NCBI RefSeq assembly: GCF_004363955.1
Contig: NZ_SNZR01000011.1
Location: 62,001-126,000, forward strand
Source: Enterovirga rhinocerotis
Lineage (GTDB): Bacteria > Pseudomonadota > Alphaproteobacteria > Rhizobiales > Beijerinckiaceae
DNA length: 64,000 bases
Direction: 5' to 3'
How positions within the stretch are numbered: position 1 is the stretch's first letter; each line of letters starts with the position of its first letter. Below are positions 1-7,865 of this stretch, piece by piece. Made by a program: the position numbers and the translations under genes. Below the pieces are notes generated by a model. That model was not told where the DNA came from and did not search any database. It worked only from the letters and a program-made list of their open reading frames with translations.

Positions 1-1128
1 GCCAGCCAGATCCTAGCCGAGCTCGGGGCCGAGGTGACGAAGATCGAGCGCCCCGGAACGGGCGACGAATCGCGCCTGTTCGAGCCCAAATACCCGGGCG
101 GCGAGAGCGCCTATTTCTTCGCGCTCAACCGCGCGAAGCGCTCCATCACGCTCAATCTGAAGACGGCCGACGGCCAGCAGATCGCCCGTCGCCTCGCCAG
201 CACCGCGGATGTCATCGTCGAGAACTTCCTGCCGGGCGACATGGCGCGTCTCGGCCTCGACTACGCCGCTCTCGCGGCGGAGAATCCCGGCCTCGTCTAC
301 GTGTCCAATACGGGTTTCGGACAGGACGGCCCCTACCGCGACCGCAACGGCTACGACACCGTCTTTCAGGCGCTGTCCGGCGTCATGCATCTCACGGGCT
401 ATCCCGAGGGCGCGCCGGCCAAGGTCGGCCTGCCCTTCGCGGATCTCACCTCCGGGCTCTGGATCGCGATCGCGATCCTGACGGGGCTCGCAGGGCGCAC
501 GCGGACCGGCCGCGGCTGCCACGTCGATCTGTCGATGATGGATGCGCAGGTCAGCCTCCTGAGCATCGCGGCCGCCCGCCTCTTCGCTCTCGACGAGGAA
601 CCGACGCGGACCGGGACCGAGCATCTCGGGCGCGTTCCCTCGGCGGCGTTCGTGTGCCGCGACGGCGGCTGGCTGCACATCAGCGGCAGCGATCAACACT
701 GGCCGGCCGTTTGCGACGTCCTCGGTCTGGACGCCCTCGCGTCCGATCCGCGCCTTGCCCTGAACGCCGCGCGTGTCGCCGAGCGTGAACGGGTGATGGC
801 CGCGATGCGGGATGCTTGCGCGCTGCGCGATCGACGCCCTCTGGCCGAAGCGCTGAGGGCCCGTCAGGTACCGGCCGGAGAGGTCAATTCGCTGCGCGAG
901 ATTCTCGACGATCCGCATACGCGAGCCCGCGGCATGGTGCAGACCTTCGAGCACCCGCTCGAGGGCACCGTCAGGGCCCTGCGCAATCCATTACGCTTCG
1001 AGGGGCTCGACGATCCGCATACGGGAACGCCTCCGAGGCTCGGACAGGATACGGACTCGATCCTCGCCGACGAGCTTGGCTTCGATGCCGCCGCGATCGC
1101 GGACCTCAGAACGAAGGGTGTGGTGTGA
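1..1128 (+). CDS. Class III CoA-transferase (CaiB/BaiF family), 5'-truncated by window edge
   Basis: The reading frame is open from base 1, where it already encodes the ILAELGAEVTKIERP segment that lies about 20-35 residues into CaiB/BaiF proteins, so only a short N-terminus is missing. Family members move CoA from an acyl-CoA donor to a carboxylic acid acceptor in the cytoplasm through an aspartyl-CoA thioester. The expected catalytic Asp sits in the GCHVDLSMMDAQ segment (bases around 516-550). The C-terminal GLDDPHTGTPPRLGQDT region is also typical. The stop overlaps the start of the next gene (TGATG), so it is cotranscribed with an enoyl-CoA hydratase, which suggests activation of an acid for beta-oxidation-like breakdown. 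The acid substrate cannot be told from sequence. Confidence 0.9.
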   Translation, partial: ASQILAELGAEVTKIERPGTGDESRLFEPKYPGGESAYFFALNRAKRSITLNLKTADGQQIARRLASTADVIVENFLPGDMARLGLDYAALAAENPGLVYVSNTGFGQDGPYRDRNGYDTVFQALSGVMHLTGYPEGAPAKVGLPFADLTSGLWIAIAILTGLAGRTRTGRGCHVDLSMMDAQVSLLSIAAARLFALDEEPTRTGTEHLGRVPSAAFVCRDGGWLHISGSDQHWPAVCDVLGLDALASDPRLALNAARVAERERVMAAMRDACALRDRRPLAEALRARQVPAGEVNSLREILDDPHTRARGMVQTFEHPLEGTVRALRNPLRFEGLDDPHTGTPPRLGQDTDSILADELGFDAAAIADLRTKGVV

Positions 1129-1883
1129 TGAGCGACGAGCCGATCCTGATCTCGCGGGAGGATGCGGTGGCGAGGGTGGTCCTGAATCGACCCAAGGCGC
1201 GCAATGCGCTGAACCTCCCCATGTGCCAGGCGCTCCAATCGACGTTCGCCGAGCTGGACGCGGACGATCGCGTGCGCGTGATCATCGTCGAAGGCCGCGG
1301 GCCGGTCTTCTGCGCGGGGGCGGACCTGAAGGAGCGCCAGGGCAAGGACGAGGCATGGATCCGGCGCCGGCGGCTCGCCGCCTTCGCCGCCTACGAGATG
1401 ATCGAACGCTGTGCGAAGCCCGTCTTCGCCGTGGCCGACGGGCCGATCGTGGGCTCCGGGGGAGAGATCGCCATGGCCTGTGACTTCATCGTCGTGTCGC
1501 CGGAGGCGAGCTTCCGCTTTCCCGAGCCGCAATGGGGCACGGTGGGGGCTACGCAGCGCCTTCAGCGCGTGGTCGGCAAGCGCCGGGCGAAGGAGCTTCT
1601 CTTCACCGGGCGATCGATGCACGCCGAGGAGGCCCTCGGCCTCGGCCTCGTGGCGCGCCTCGTCCCCCGACAAGACCTCGAAGCGACAGCGGCCGAGATC
1701 GCAAGATCCATCGCCGCAGCGCCCATGCTCGCCATGAGACTGACGAAGCAGGCCATCGAACTCGGGGAGGAAACCACGTTGAACAGCGGCATCCGGATCG
1801 AGCTGGCCGCAATCGAGCGCTGCTTGGCCGACACGGAATGGCGTCAGGGGATCGAGCAGTTCACCAAGAAGGTCGCAACCTAG
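1128..1883 (+). CDS. Enoyl-CoA hydratase/isomerase family protein
   Basis: A 251-residue crotonase-fold protein, the usual size. The ATG at 1128 overlaps the TGA of the CoA-transferase gene, which fixes the start. Seen motifs are VVLNRPKARNALN near the N-terminus, the first oxyanion-hole loop FCAGADLKE, the second oxyanion segment GPIVGSGGEIAMACDF, and FPEPQWGTVG at the position of the second catalytic region. Members hydrate 2-enoyl-CoA thioesters or shift double bonds. Translational coupling to the CoA-transferase suggests that the two act in sequence on one CoA-activated substrate. The exact reaction is not identifiable. Confidence 0.9.
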   Translation: MSDEPILISREDAVARVVLNRPKARNALNLPMCQALQSTFAELDADDRVRVIIVEGRGPVFCAGADLKERQGKDEAWIRRRRLAAFAAYEMIERCAKPVFAVADGPIVGSGGEIAMACDFIVVSPEASFRFPEPQWGTVGATQRLQRVVGKRRAKELLFTGRSMHAEEALGLGLVARLVPRQDLEATAAEIARSIAAAPMLAMRLTKQAIELGEETTLNSGIRIELAAIERCLADTEWRQGIEQFTKKVAT

Positions 1884-1906
1884 ATCAGCGACAGCGCACC
1901 GAGTGT

Positions 1907-1937
1907 CGCCTCCGAGCCAACCAAGCAGACGGAGGCG
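1907..1937. terminator. Hairpin between convergent genes
   Basis: CGCCTCCG at 1907-1914 pairs perfectly with CGGAGGCG at 1930-1937 around a 15-nt loop. It lies in the 81-bp gap between the convergent enoyl-CoA hydratase and esterase genes. There is no T-run, so its role as a bidirectional terminator is inferred from position. Confidence 0.4.
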
Positions 1938-1964
1938 TCCCAGCCGATCGGCGTATTCACTTCA

Positions 1965-3206
1965 TCATGCGGCGCTGTTCGCATGCTCTGCGAAGAAGCG
2001 GAGCATCTCCCGGCTCGCATCCGGGCCTCGAGGATCGGTGTATGAACCGACCGGACTCCCGCCGGCCCAGGCGTGCCCCGCCCCTGCAAGTGAAACGTGG
2101 ACGAGCCACTCCCGCCCGGACCGATCAACGTAGGCCGTCCGCGTAAAGGCCATGCCGGCCTCCGATGTCCCTCGCGAGGTGACGGCCCGAAGGTCCCCGC
2201 CGAGCTGCTGGGCGATGACCTGCTCGCCATTGACCGCGTGAACCGTCTTGTCCCTCTCGCCGTGGAAAACGATGGTCGGCATGATCGTCTTGCCGCCGCG
2301 GGGCCGGACGACTCCGCCTGTTTTCATGGCTGCGAGCGCGGATGGCAGGTCGGTCGCAGCCCCGCAGGCGAGACCGGAATGCACGCCGACGGCGGCGAAA
2401 AGGTCGGGATAGGTCGATCCCATCACGGCCGCCGCGGCGCCGCCGGCCGACATGCCGACGACGTAGACGCGAGTCGGATCGACTGCGAATTCAGCCATGA
2501 CGGCCTGGGTGATGCCAGCGATAAGGGACGGCTCGCCGCGGCCGCGCTTTTGATCCTCGGCGCTGAACCACCTCCAGCAGCGCTGCGGGTTGGCTGTCGC
2601 AGATTGACCCGGATAGACGACCAGGAAGGCCTGCTCTTCGGCGAGATCGTTCATGCGCGTGCCCGCAGCGAAGTCGTCCGGAGACTGCGTGCAACCGTGC
2701 AGCATGACGACGAGCGGAACACGCCCTCCGTCGTAGCCGCTCGGGATGTAGAGCTTGTAGGCGCGCGTCCCCGCGTCGCCGGTGAAACTGCGCTCCTCGA
2801 AGCGAGCCCTGTCCGGCAGTTGCATGGGGGCTTTCGTCCGCCTGCCACCGGTCGATCCTCCAAGAGTGGGGAGGCTCTCAAAATCCGAGAGTGTCGCGCC
2901 CGCGCCGATCCGATCCAGCATGGATTGCATGGCCTCCAGAGGGCTCGTGCTCGAGGCTGCGCTGTCGTGGGTCGTGTGGTCGGGGGTGGCGAACGAGGGT
3001 GGCGTCCACGTCCCGCCGGGTTGAGTTGGTGCGACCATGTCGACGACGTCGGAGTTTGCCGAGGTCTTGTCGAGACCGCGAGATCCCTCGCTGGGCGCGC
3101 GACCGCCGGGCGCGGCTCGGCCTTGGATCAGAGCGACCGCCTCGGAGAGCTGGCCGTTTTTGGTGAGGCGTAGCACTTCGCCCATGTTGGCGTTCATCGG
3201 GTTCAT
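1965..3206 (-). CDS. PHB depolymerase-family esterase (LpqC-like)
   Basis: A 413-residue alpha/beta hydrolase of the type 1 polyhydroxyalkanoate depolymerase/feruloyl esterase family. The oxyanion motif LHGC is at 169-172 and the nucleophile box GMSAGG at 251-256 (Ser253). The cysteine-containing WRWFSAEDQ segment and the C-terminal GAGHAWAGG histidine region are also present. No signal peptide is visible; the N-terminus MNPMNANMGEVLRLTKNGQL is charged, so the protein looks intracellular or is exported in another way. It would hydrolyse ester bonds, possibly of PHA oligomers or aryl esters. A good AAAGGA ribosome site precedes the ATG. It lies 73 bp downstream of a ribbon-helix-helix regulator gene on the same strand, so that regulator probably controls it. 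Confidence 0.85.
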   Translation of the reverse strand: MNPMNANMGEVLRLTKNGQLSEAVALIQGRAAPGGRAPSEGSRGLDKTSANSDVVDMVAPTQPGGTWTPPSFATPDHTTHDSAASSTSPLEAMQSMLDRIGAGATLSDFESLPTLGGSTGGRRTKAPMQLPDRARFEERSFTGDAGTRAYKLYIPSGYDGGRVPLVVMLHGCTQSPDDFAAGTRMNDLAEEQAFLVVYPGQSATANPQRCWRWFSAEDQKRGRGEPSLIAGITQAVMAEFAVDPTRVYVVGMSAGGAAAAVMGSTYPDLFAAVGVHSGLACGAATDLPSALAAMKTGGVVRPRGGKTIMPTIVFHGERDKTVHAVNGEQVIAQQLGGDLRAVTSRGTSEAGMAFTRTAYVDRSGREWLVHVSLAGAGHAWAGGSPVGSYTDPRGPDASREMLRFFAEHANSAA

Positions 3207-3279
3207 GATGGTGTCCTTTTGCTCGCTCGACGCACGCTGGGATGCAGGTCGGCGCGCGAGCTGTCTGGTGAAGGGGGCG

Positions 3280-3696
3280 TCAGCTCATCCGGTCGCGCAG
3301 CGCGGCTTTCACCTCCGCGCTGGCCTGGAAGCTGCCGAGGACGTGGACACCCGCGATCGTCGCGCGGGCGAGATCCGGCGTGACGTCGGGCGCGATGCTG
3401 GCGAGGCCGAGAACCTGGATCTCGATGGTTTCGCCCGCCACCTGCAGCTCCTCGAGCTCCCGGCGCGTGAAGGTCCGCAAGCCGAGATCGAGGCTCTTGC
3501 GAGCCACCGACGTCCTCACCTCGCCATCGTGCCGGGAGAGCTGATTGCGGATCGCGGTCCGGATGAAGTCGGTGCGGTTCGAGTAGAAGCCGTCGCCGAC
3601 GAGGAGGTCGATCTGTCCGAGATCGACGAAACCGAGATTGATCGTGATCTTCTCGCTATCGACCGCCCGCATCCGGCCACCCGCATCCCCAGTCAT
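3280..3696 (-). CDS. CopG-type ribbon-helix-helix regulator
   Basis: A 138-residue protein with an N-terminal ribbon-helix-helix domain: the beta strand KITINLGFVDLGQIDLL is followed by the helices DGFYSNRTDFIRTAIRNQL, a typical MetJ/Arc fold in which dimers insert a beta ribbon into the DNA major groove. The C-terminal part (RRELEELQVAGETIEIQVLGLASI) is a domain seen in larger CopG-like proteins that accompany PHB depolymerase genes. The ATG is preceded by GGAGAG five bases away, and that ribosome site lies inside a palindromic region that looks like the regulator's own operator. It is probably an autorepressor of itself and the downstream esterase. Confidence 0.8.
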   Translation of the reverse strand: MTGDAGGRMRAVDSEKITINLGFVDLGQIDLLVGDGFYSNRTDFIRTAIRNQLSRHDGEVRTSVARKSLDLGLRTFTRRELEELQVAGETIEIQVLGLASIAPDVTPDLARATIAGVHVLGSFQASAEVKAALRDRMS

Positions 3697-3725
3697 ACCA
3701 TCTCTCCACCATCCACGTGGATGGT
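3697..3725 (-). promoter_or_regulatory. Candidate autoregulatory operator of the CopG-type gene
   Basis: ACCATCCACGTGGATGGT at 3708-3725 is a perfect 18-bp palindrome, and a third ACCATC copy lies at 3697-3702 directly before the start codon. Ribbon-helix-helix proteins bind short inverted or direct half-sites cooperatively, so ACCATC/GATGGT fits as half-site. The repeat overlaps the ribosome site of the regulator gene. Binding by this regulator is inference. Confidence 0.6.
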
Positions 3726-3967
3726 AGATGTGGCATCGGTCGGGATTTGCAAGTGCTGTCGCGATAGAGGCGGTGACGGGCCGCTATGGCTTGTCAGGCT
3801 ACACGCGTTGACGTGACGCGCTGGATCGGAGAGGCGCGAAATAAGCGGGCGATCGCGGCCTGCCCGATCCCTATCGAAAAAGGGGTACTGCGCTGATTGC
3901 GAAGTGCCCCCGATCAGGGCCTGCCTGCCTTGCGGGAGCTAAGCCGACCTCCGCCCCGGCTAGCCGC

Positions 3968-5221
3968 CTACGCCGTCTCGGGAGGGCTCGGGCGCGGCCA
4001 TCGATAGGGGCGGTCGTCGCCGATCGCATGTGGAACCGTGGCGGCGCAATCGGCCGGGTATCCGGAGGTCGAGCGGTCCCTGCCGTTGAACCGATAGGCG
4101 TAGTCGGGGGGCGACTGGCCGTAGCGCGGCGCCGTGCCGAGGATGCGGGCGGCCTTCGCCGCCCAGGCCGGATCCTCCATGAGGCCGCGCGCGAGGGCGG
4201 CGATATCCGCATGCTCCTCGCGCAGGATGGCCTCGGCATGGTGCGGATCGGTGATCAGGCCCACCGCGACGGTCGGGATGCCGATCGCGGATCGGATCCG
4301 CGAGGCGTATCCGACGTGGTAGCCCGGAACCCTCGGGATCAGCGGGAAGGGGCTGTCCCCCTGGATGCCGCCTGATGAGCAATCGATGACGTCGACGCCC
4401 CGTTCCTTGAGTCCGGCGGCGAGGGCCAGCGTGTCGTCCATGTCCCATAGGCCGCCACGACCGTCGACGCAGGAGAGGCGCACGAATAGGGGCCGATCCG
4501 CGGGCCAGGCGGCCCTCACCGTTTCGGTGATCTCGAACAGGAACCGCATGCGGCCGTCGCGGTCTCCGCCATAGGAATCGGTGCGGCGGTTCGAGATCGG
4601 CGACAGGAACTGGTGGAGCAGGTAGCCGTGAGCCGCGTGGATCTCGCAGATGTCGAATCCGGCATCGACGGCGCGCAGTGCCGCCACGCGCCAGATCTCC
4701 CGTTGCGTCCGGATGTCGTCGATGGACATCGCGCGAGGCAGATGCGCGCCCGGGCCGGCCGGGATCGCGCTCGGGGCCGTGCCGGTCCAGGGCGCGCGCC
4801 CGTCCGCGGCATCCTCGTCCCGGAGCGGTGCCCAGTTTCGCATCGCACCGTGGCAGGAGGCTTTCCGCCCGGCATGGCCGAGCTGGATCGCGGGGGCCGC
4901 CCCGAGGCTCTTCAGGAACGTGGTGATCCGCAGGTATTGGGCGACGTGTCGATCCGTGTAGAGCCCGGCGCAATCATGCGTCTTGCGGCCGCGCTCTTCG
5001 ACGGCCGTCTCGTCGCCGAAGACGATCCCGGCCCCGCCGATCGCGAATTGGCCGAGATGGACGATGTGCCAGTCCGTCGGTCCGCCCTCCACGGACCGAT
5101 ACTGGCACATCGGCGAGACCATCACGCGGTTGCGGATGGTCAGCCCGCGAAGCGCAAGCGGGCTGAAGAGGAGCGGCCCTTCGGCCGCTCCCTGCCGCGC
5201 GCTCGGGGCGGGGGCGGTCAC
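3968..5221 (-). CDS. NADH:flavin oxidoreductase, old yellow enzyme family (YqjM/NamA-like)
   Basis: A 417-residue FMN-dependent TIM-barrel enzyme. The start is a GTG at 5221 that overlaps the TGA of the upstream aldehyde dehydrogenase gene; the open frame further upstream is not protein-like. Seen are LFSPLALRGLTIRNRVMVSP followed by the MCQY motif whose cysteine marks the YqjM class, the FMN-binding QLGHAGRKAS, and the HAAHGYLLHQF segment followed by SNRRTDSYGG. Relatives reduce activated C=C bonds of unsaturated aldehydes, ketones or xenobiotics with NAD(P)H. Translational coupling with an aldehyde dehydrogenase suggests reduction and oxidation of the same unsaturated carbonyl compound. The substrate is unknown. 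Confidence 0.88.
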   Translation of the reverse strand: MTAPAPSARQGAAEGPLLFSPLALRGLTIRNRVMVSPMCQYRSVEGGPTDWHIVHLGQFAIGGAGIVFGDETAVEERGRKTHDCAGLYTDRHVAQYLRITTFLKSLGAAPAIQLGHAGRKASCHGAMRNWAPLRDEDAADGRAPWTGTAPSAIPAGPGAHLPRAMSIDDIRTQREIWRVAALRAVDAGFDICEIHAAHGYLLHQFLSPISNRRTDSYGGDRDGRMRFLFEITETVRAAWPADRPLFVRLSCVDGRGGLWDMDDTLALAAGLKERGVDVIDCSSGGIQGDSPFPLIPRVPGYHVGYASRIRSAIGIPTVAVGLITDPHHAEAILREEHADIAALARGLMEDPAWAAKAARILGTAPRYGQSPPDYAYRFNGRDRSTSGYPADCAATVPHAIGDDRPYRWPRPSPPETA

Positions 5222-6654
5222 GCCGCCGTCTTCACGGACACGAGTTTTGCAACGGTGTAGCAGTCGAGGCCCTCCGTTCCTCCCTCTCGTCCGTATCCGC
5301 TGTCCTTGACGCCGCCGAAGGGCGTCTCGGCGAAGGACGCGGTGAAGTGGTTGACGGCGAGGTTTCCGCATTCGATGCGGGTGCTGAGGGCCTCGATGTT
5401 GGAGGCGATGTTGGTGAAGGCATAGGCTGCGAGGCCATAGGGGAGGGAATTGGCCTTGGTGATGGCCTCGTCGAGCGTCGAGACGCGGCTGACGAGGGCG
5501 AGGGGGCCGAAGGGCTCCTCCTGCATGGCGCGGGCGCTGTCCGGGACGTCCGCGAGGACGGTCATGGGGTAGAAATAGCCCTGGTTTCCGATGCGCGCTC
5601 CGCCGGCGACGAGCCTGGCGCCCTTGTCGACCGCATCGGCGATCAGGGCGTCCATGGCCTCGATGCGGCGGAAATTGGCGAGCGCGCCGAGCGCGTTGGC
5701 GGGATCGAGGCCGTTGCCGACACTGAGGGCCGCGGCGCCGCGCCCGAACTCGTCGACGAACTGGTCGTAGATCCGCTCGTGCACGAAGAAGCGTGTGGGC
5801 GAGACGCAGACCTGCCCGGAATTGCGCGACTTGCCGATGACGGAGGCCTTGGCGGCGGCGATCGGATCGACGTCGTCACACACGATCACGGGGGCATGGC
5901 CGCCGAGTTCCATGATGACGGGCTTCATGTGCCGCCCGGCGAGTTCGGAGAGCCGCTTTCCGACCGGGACCGAACCCGTGAAGGTGACGAGGCGCACGAT
6001 GGGATTGGGGATCAGGTAGTCCGAGATCTCGCTCGGGCGTCCGTAGACGAGGTTGAGGACGCCGGGGGGCAGGCCGGCATCCTGGAAGCATCGCGCCAGG
6101 AGCAGCGCTCCGGCCGGGGTTTCCTCCGAGGCCTTCAGGATGATCGAGCAGCCCGAGGCGAGGGCGCCGCCGATCTTGCGGGCGGGCGAGCTGACGGGGA
6201 AGTTCCAGGGCGAGAAGCCGGCGACGACGCCGATGGGCTCGCGGATGACCGTGAAGCGCATGCCGGCTTCGGACGGGATGACGCGGCCATAGGCGCGCCT
6301 GCCCTCGGTCGCGTCCCAATCGATGATCTCGCAGGCGCGCAGGACCTCGAGCCTCGACTGGGCGATCGGCTTGCCTTGTTCGAGGGTCATCGCCACGGCG
6401 ATCTCCTCGATGCGCTCGCGGGCGATGGCGGTGGCCCGGGTCAGGATCTCCTGGCGCTTGGCGGGCGCCGTCGCGCGCCAGACGCGCAGGCCCCTCTCGG
6501 CGGCCGCGAGGGCATCGTCGAGATCGCTCTGCGTCGCCTGCGGAACATGGCCGAGGACGCTCTCGTCCGACGGGTTGACGATGGGCATCTCGCCGGCGCG
6601 GCTGCGCCATTGGCCATCGATCAGCAGCTGGATCTCGGGATAGGAGGGCGCCAT
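5218..6654 (-). CDS. NAD(P)-dependent aldehyde dehydrogenase, succinate-semialdehyde dehydrogenase-like
   Basis: A 478-residue ALDH-superfamily enzyme. The ATG at 6654 begins the conserved LLIDGQWRSR strand; the frame upstream is not conserved-looking. GFSPWNFP is at 147-154, FTGSVPVGK near 225-233, the general base Glu249 lies in MELGGHAP, and the catalytic Cys283 is in SGQVCVSPTRFF. It oxidises an aldehyde to the carboxylate, and closest resemblance by eye is to the GabD-like group. It overlaps the downstream flavin oxidoreductase by four bases. A GntR-type operator-like palindrome lies about 107 bp upstream of its start, downstream of the GntR gene itself, so it has its own regulated promoter. 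Confidence 0.9.
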   Translation of the reverse strand: MAPSYPEIQLLIDGQWRSRAGEMPIVNPSDESVLGHVPQATQSDLDDALAAAERGLRVWRATAPAKRQEILTRATAIARERIEEIAVAMTLEQGKPIAQSRLEVLRACEIIDWDATEGRRAYGRVIPSEAGMRFTVIREPIGVVAGFSPWNFPVSSPARKIGGALASGCSIILKASEETPAGALLLARCFQDAGLPPGVLNLVYGRPSEISDYLIPNPIVRLVTFTGSVPVGKRLSELAGRHMKPVIMELGGHAPVIVCDDVDPIAAAKASVIGKSRNSGQVCVSPTRFFVHERIYDQFVDEFGRGAAALSVGNGLDPANALGALANFRRIEAMDALIADAVDKGARLVAGGARIGNQGYFYPMTVLADVPDSARAMQEEPFGPLALVSRVSTLDEAITKANSLPYGLAAYAFTNIASNIEALSTRIECGNLAVNHFTASFAETPFGGVKDSGYGREGGTEGLDCYTVAKLVSVKTAA

Positions 6655-6760
6655 AGGCTCGTGCCTCGCTCGTGTTCGTCGGGTCGCCGGGACGGTCCAA
6701 AATCCGGCCCCGGCGCTGACTTGCCCCGCGGCCCCGTCCCGATCACTGTCTAACGGTAAT

Positions 6761-6778
6761 ATGGAATACCATAATACA
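6761..6778 (-). promoter_or_regulatory. GntR-type operator, site 1 (aldehyde dehydrogenase promoter)
   Basis: Read on the minus strand, the site is TGTATTATGGTATTCCAT. The core ATGG-N4-CCAT is dyad symmetric and matches the half-site spacing known for FadR/FCD-type GntR regulators. The same 18-bp pattern occurs before hyuA and atoE in the same orientation relative to the downstream gene. TATTAT inside it could be a -10 hexamer, so binding would block transcription. Confidence 0.65.
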
Positions 6779-6806
6779 GCAACACCAAAACGCCTCGTTC
6801 CGCCGG

Positions 6807-7577
6807 TCACGCAACGCCGGAACGACGACGGGGAGACGATGCGGCGGGCGTGGATGGACTGACGCCTGCGGCGGCGTTCGATGGGGTCGGTGCATCCTGT
6901 TCCGCCGTCCCCAGCGCAGCCTCCCGGGAGTTCCTCACATGGTCTTCGGCTAATCTCTGCGCGCTCGCCGAATCGCGCAGCTTCACGGCCTCGAGCAGGC
7001 GCCGTTTTTCGATGACGCTCCTGCCGGCCCGCTGAGGGCGGGACAGGGAGATCGACCGGAGGCGTGCGAGCCGGCTCCGGTGGGACGCCAGGTAGGCCTG
7101 CATCATCCGATGCCCGGCGCCGTCGGTCAGGGCCTCGTAGAAGGCCTCGATATGCAGGATGTGCTGCTCGACGTCGCCGGCCGCCACCGCCTCGGCCATT
7201 CCGTCGACGGCGTCCTGGAGCCGCTTGATATCGGCCGGCTTCGCGCGCGTGGCGCAGAGGCGAGCCGCAAGGCCTTCCAGAGCCTCGCGAATTTCGTAGA
7301 TCTGCCGCGCGTCGTCGGCGCTCACGGTGGCGACGGTCGGGCCCTTGTAGGGTGGGTTGACGATCCAGCCCTCGGCCTCCAGCTGGCGAAGGATCTCCCG
7401 GACGACGGTGCGGCTGACGCCCAGGAGATCGCAGAGCCTCCGCTCGACGAGGCGCGTTCCCGGCGCGAGCTCGCCGCCGATCACGGCCTTCCTCAGCTTC
7501 TCCAGGGCCTGCTCGCGCAGCGTCGGGGCCGATCGGTCCACGGCCAGGCTGGAGCCAAGAGATTCGAGATCGCCCAT
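6807..7577 (-). CDS. GntR-family regulator with FCD ligand-binding domain
   Basis: A 256-residue regulator counted from the ATG at 7577. The N-terminal winged helix spans about residues 20-85: LREQALEKLRKAVIGGELAPG, then LVERRLCDLLGVSRTVVREIL as recognition region, then LEAEGWIVNPPYKGP as wing. The all-helical C-terminal domain (IYEIREALEGLAARLCA and later the FYEAL and MMQAYLASHRSRL helices) is the FCD/VanR type that binds carboxylate ligands, often with a metal. It is divergent from hyuA, and matching operator-like palindromes lie before aldehyde dehydrogenase, hyuA and atoE, so it most likely represses the surrounding catabolic genes until a pathway acid binds. The low-complexity tail rich in Ser, Pro and Ala is unremarkable. 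Confidence 0.88.
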   Translation of the reverse strand: MGDLESLGSSLAVDRSAPTLREQALEKLRKAVIGGELAPGTRLVERRLCDLLGVSRTVVREILRQLEAEGWIVNPPYKGPTVATVSADDARQIYEIREALEGLAARLCATRAKPADIKRLQDAVDGMAEAVAAGDVEQHILHIEAFYEALTDGAGHRMMQAYLASHRSRLARLRSISLSRPQRAGRSVIEKRRLLEAVKLRDSASAQRLAEDHVRNSREAALGTAEQDAPTPSNAAAGVSPSTPAASSPRRRSGVA

Positions 7578-7794
7578 CCAGTTGCTCCGTTCAGGCCGCC
7601 GACTGCCGGACGTCAGGGCGTCGCGGCCGTCAGGGCACAATTCTTGCCCTACTTAGAACAGGTGCAATGACCCCGCCCTCGCGCGCAACCGGAAAACGAA
7701 TTCAATCCTGCGCGCATTCCGCGCAGCGAAGATGCTTCGAATTCCGTCACGGCGGGATGAATTTTTTTGCTTGCGTTCCTGTCGATCCCATCGT

Positions 7795-7812
7795 TGTATG
7801 ATGGAATACCAA
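7795..7812 (+). promoter_or_regulatory. GntR-type operator, site 2 (hyuA promoter)
   Basis: TGTATGATGGAATACCAA lies 53 bp before the hyuA start in the divergent gap between the GntR gene and hyuA. It matches site 1 and site 3 over 18 positions with few differences. TATGAT at 7797-7802 is a plausible -10 hexamer, so the operator would overlap the promoter. No convincing -35 was found at 17 bp. Confidence 0.65.
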
Positions 7813-7865
7813 AAAACGGAAGCGCAATCGCATTGCGCCGACCGAAGCTGAGGACTGTTGGGTGC

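Noticed and set aside
3968-5371. Longer start for the OYE-family protein, inside the aldehyde dehydrogenase gene
   Set aside because: The extension is Arg-rich and non-conserved in appearance; the GTG at 5221 overlaps the upstream stop and starts just before the family region.
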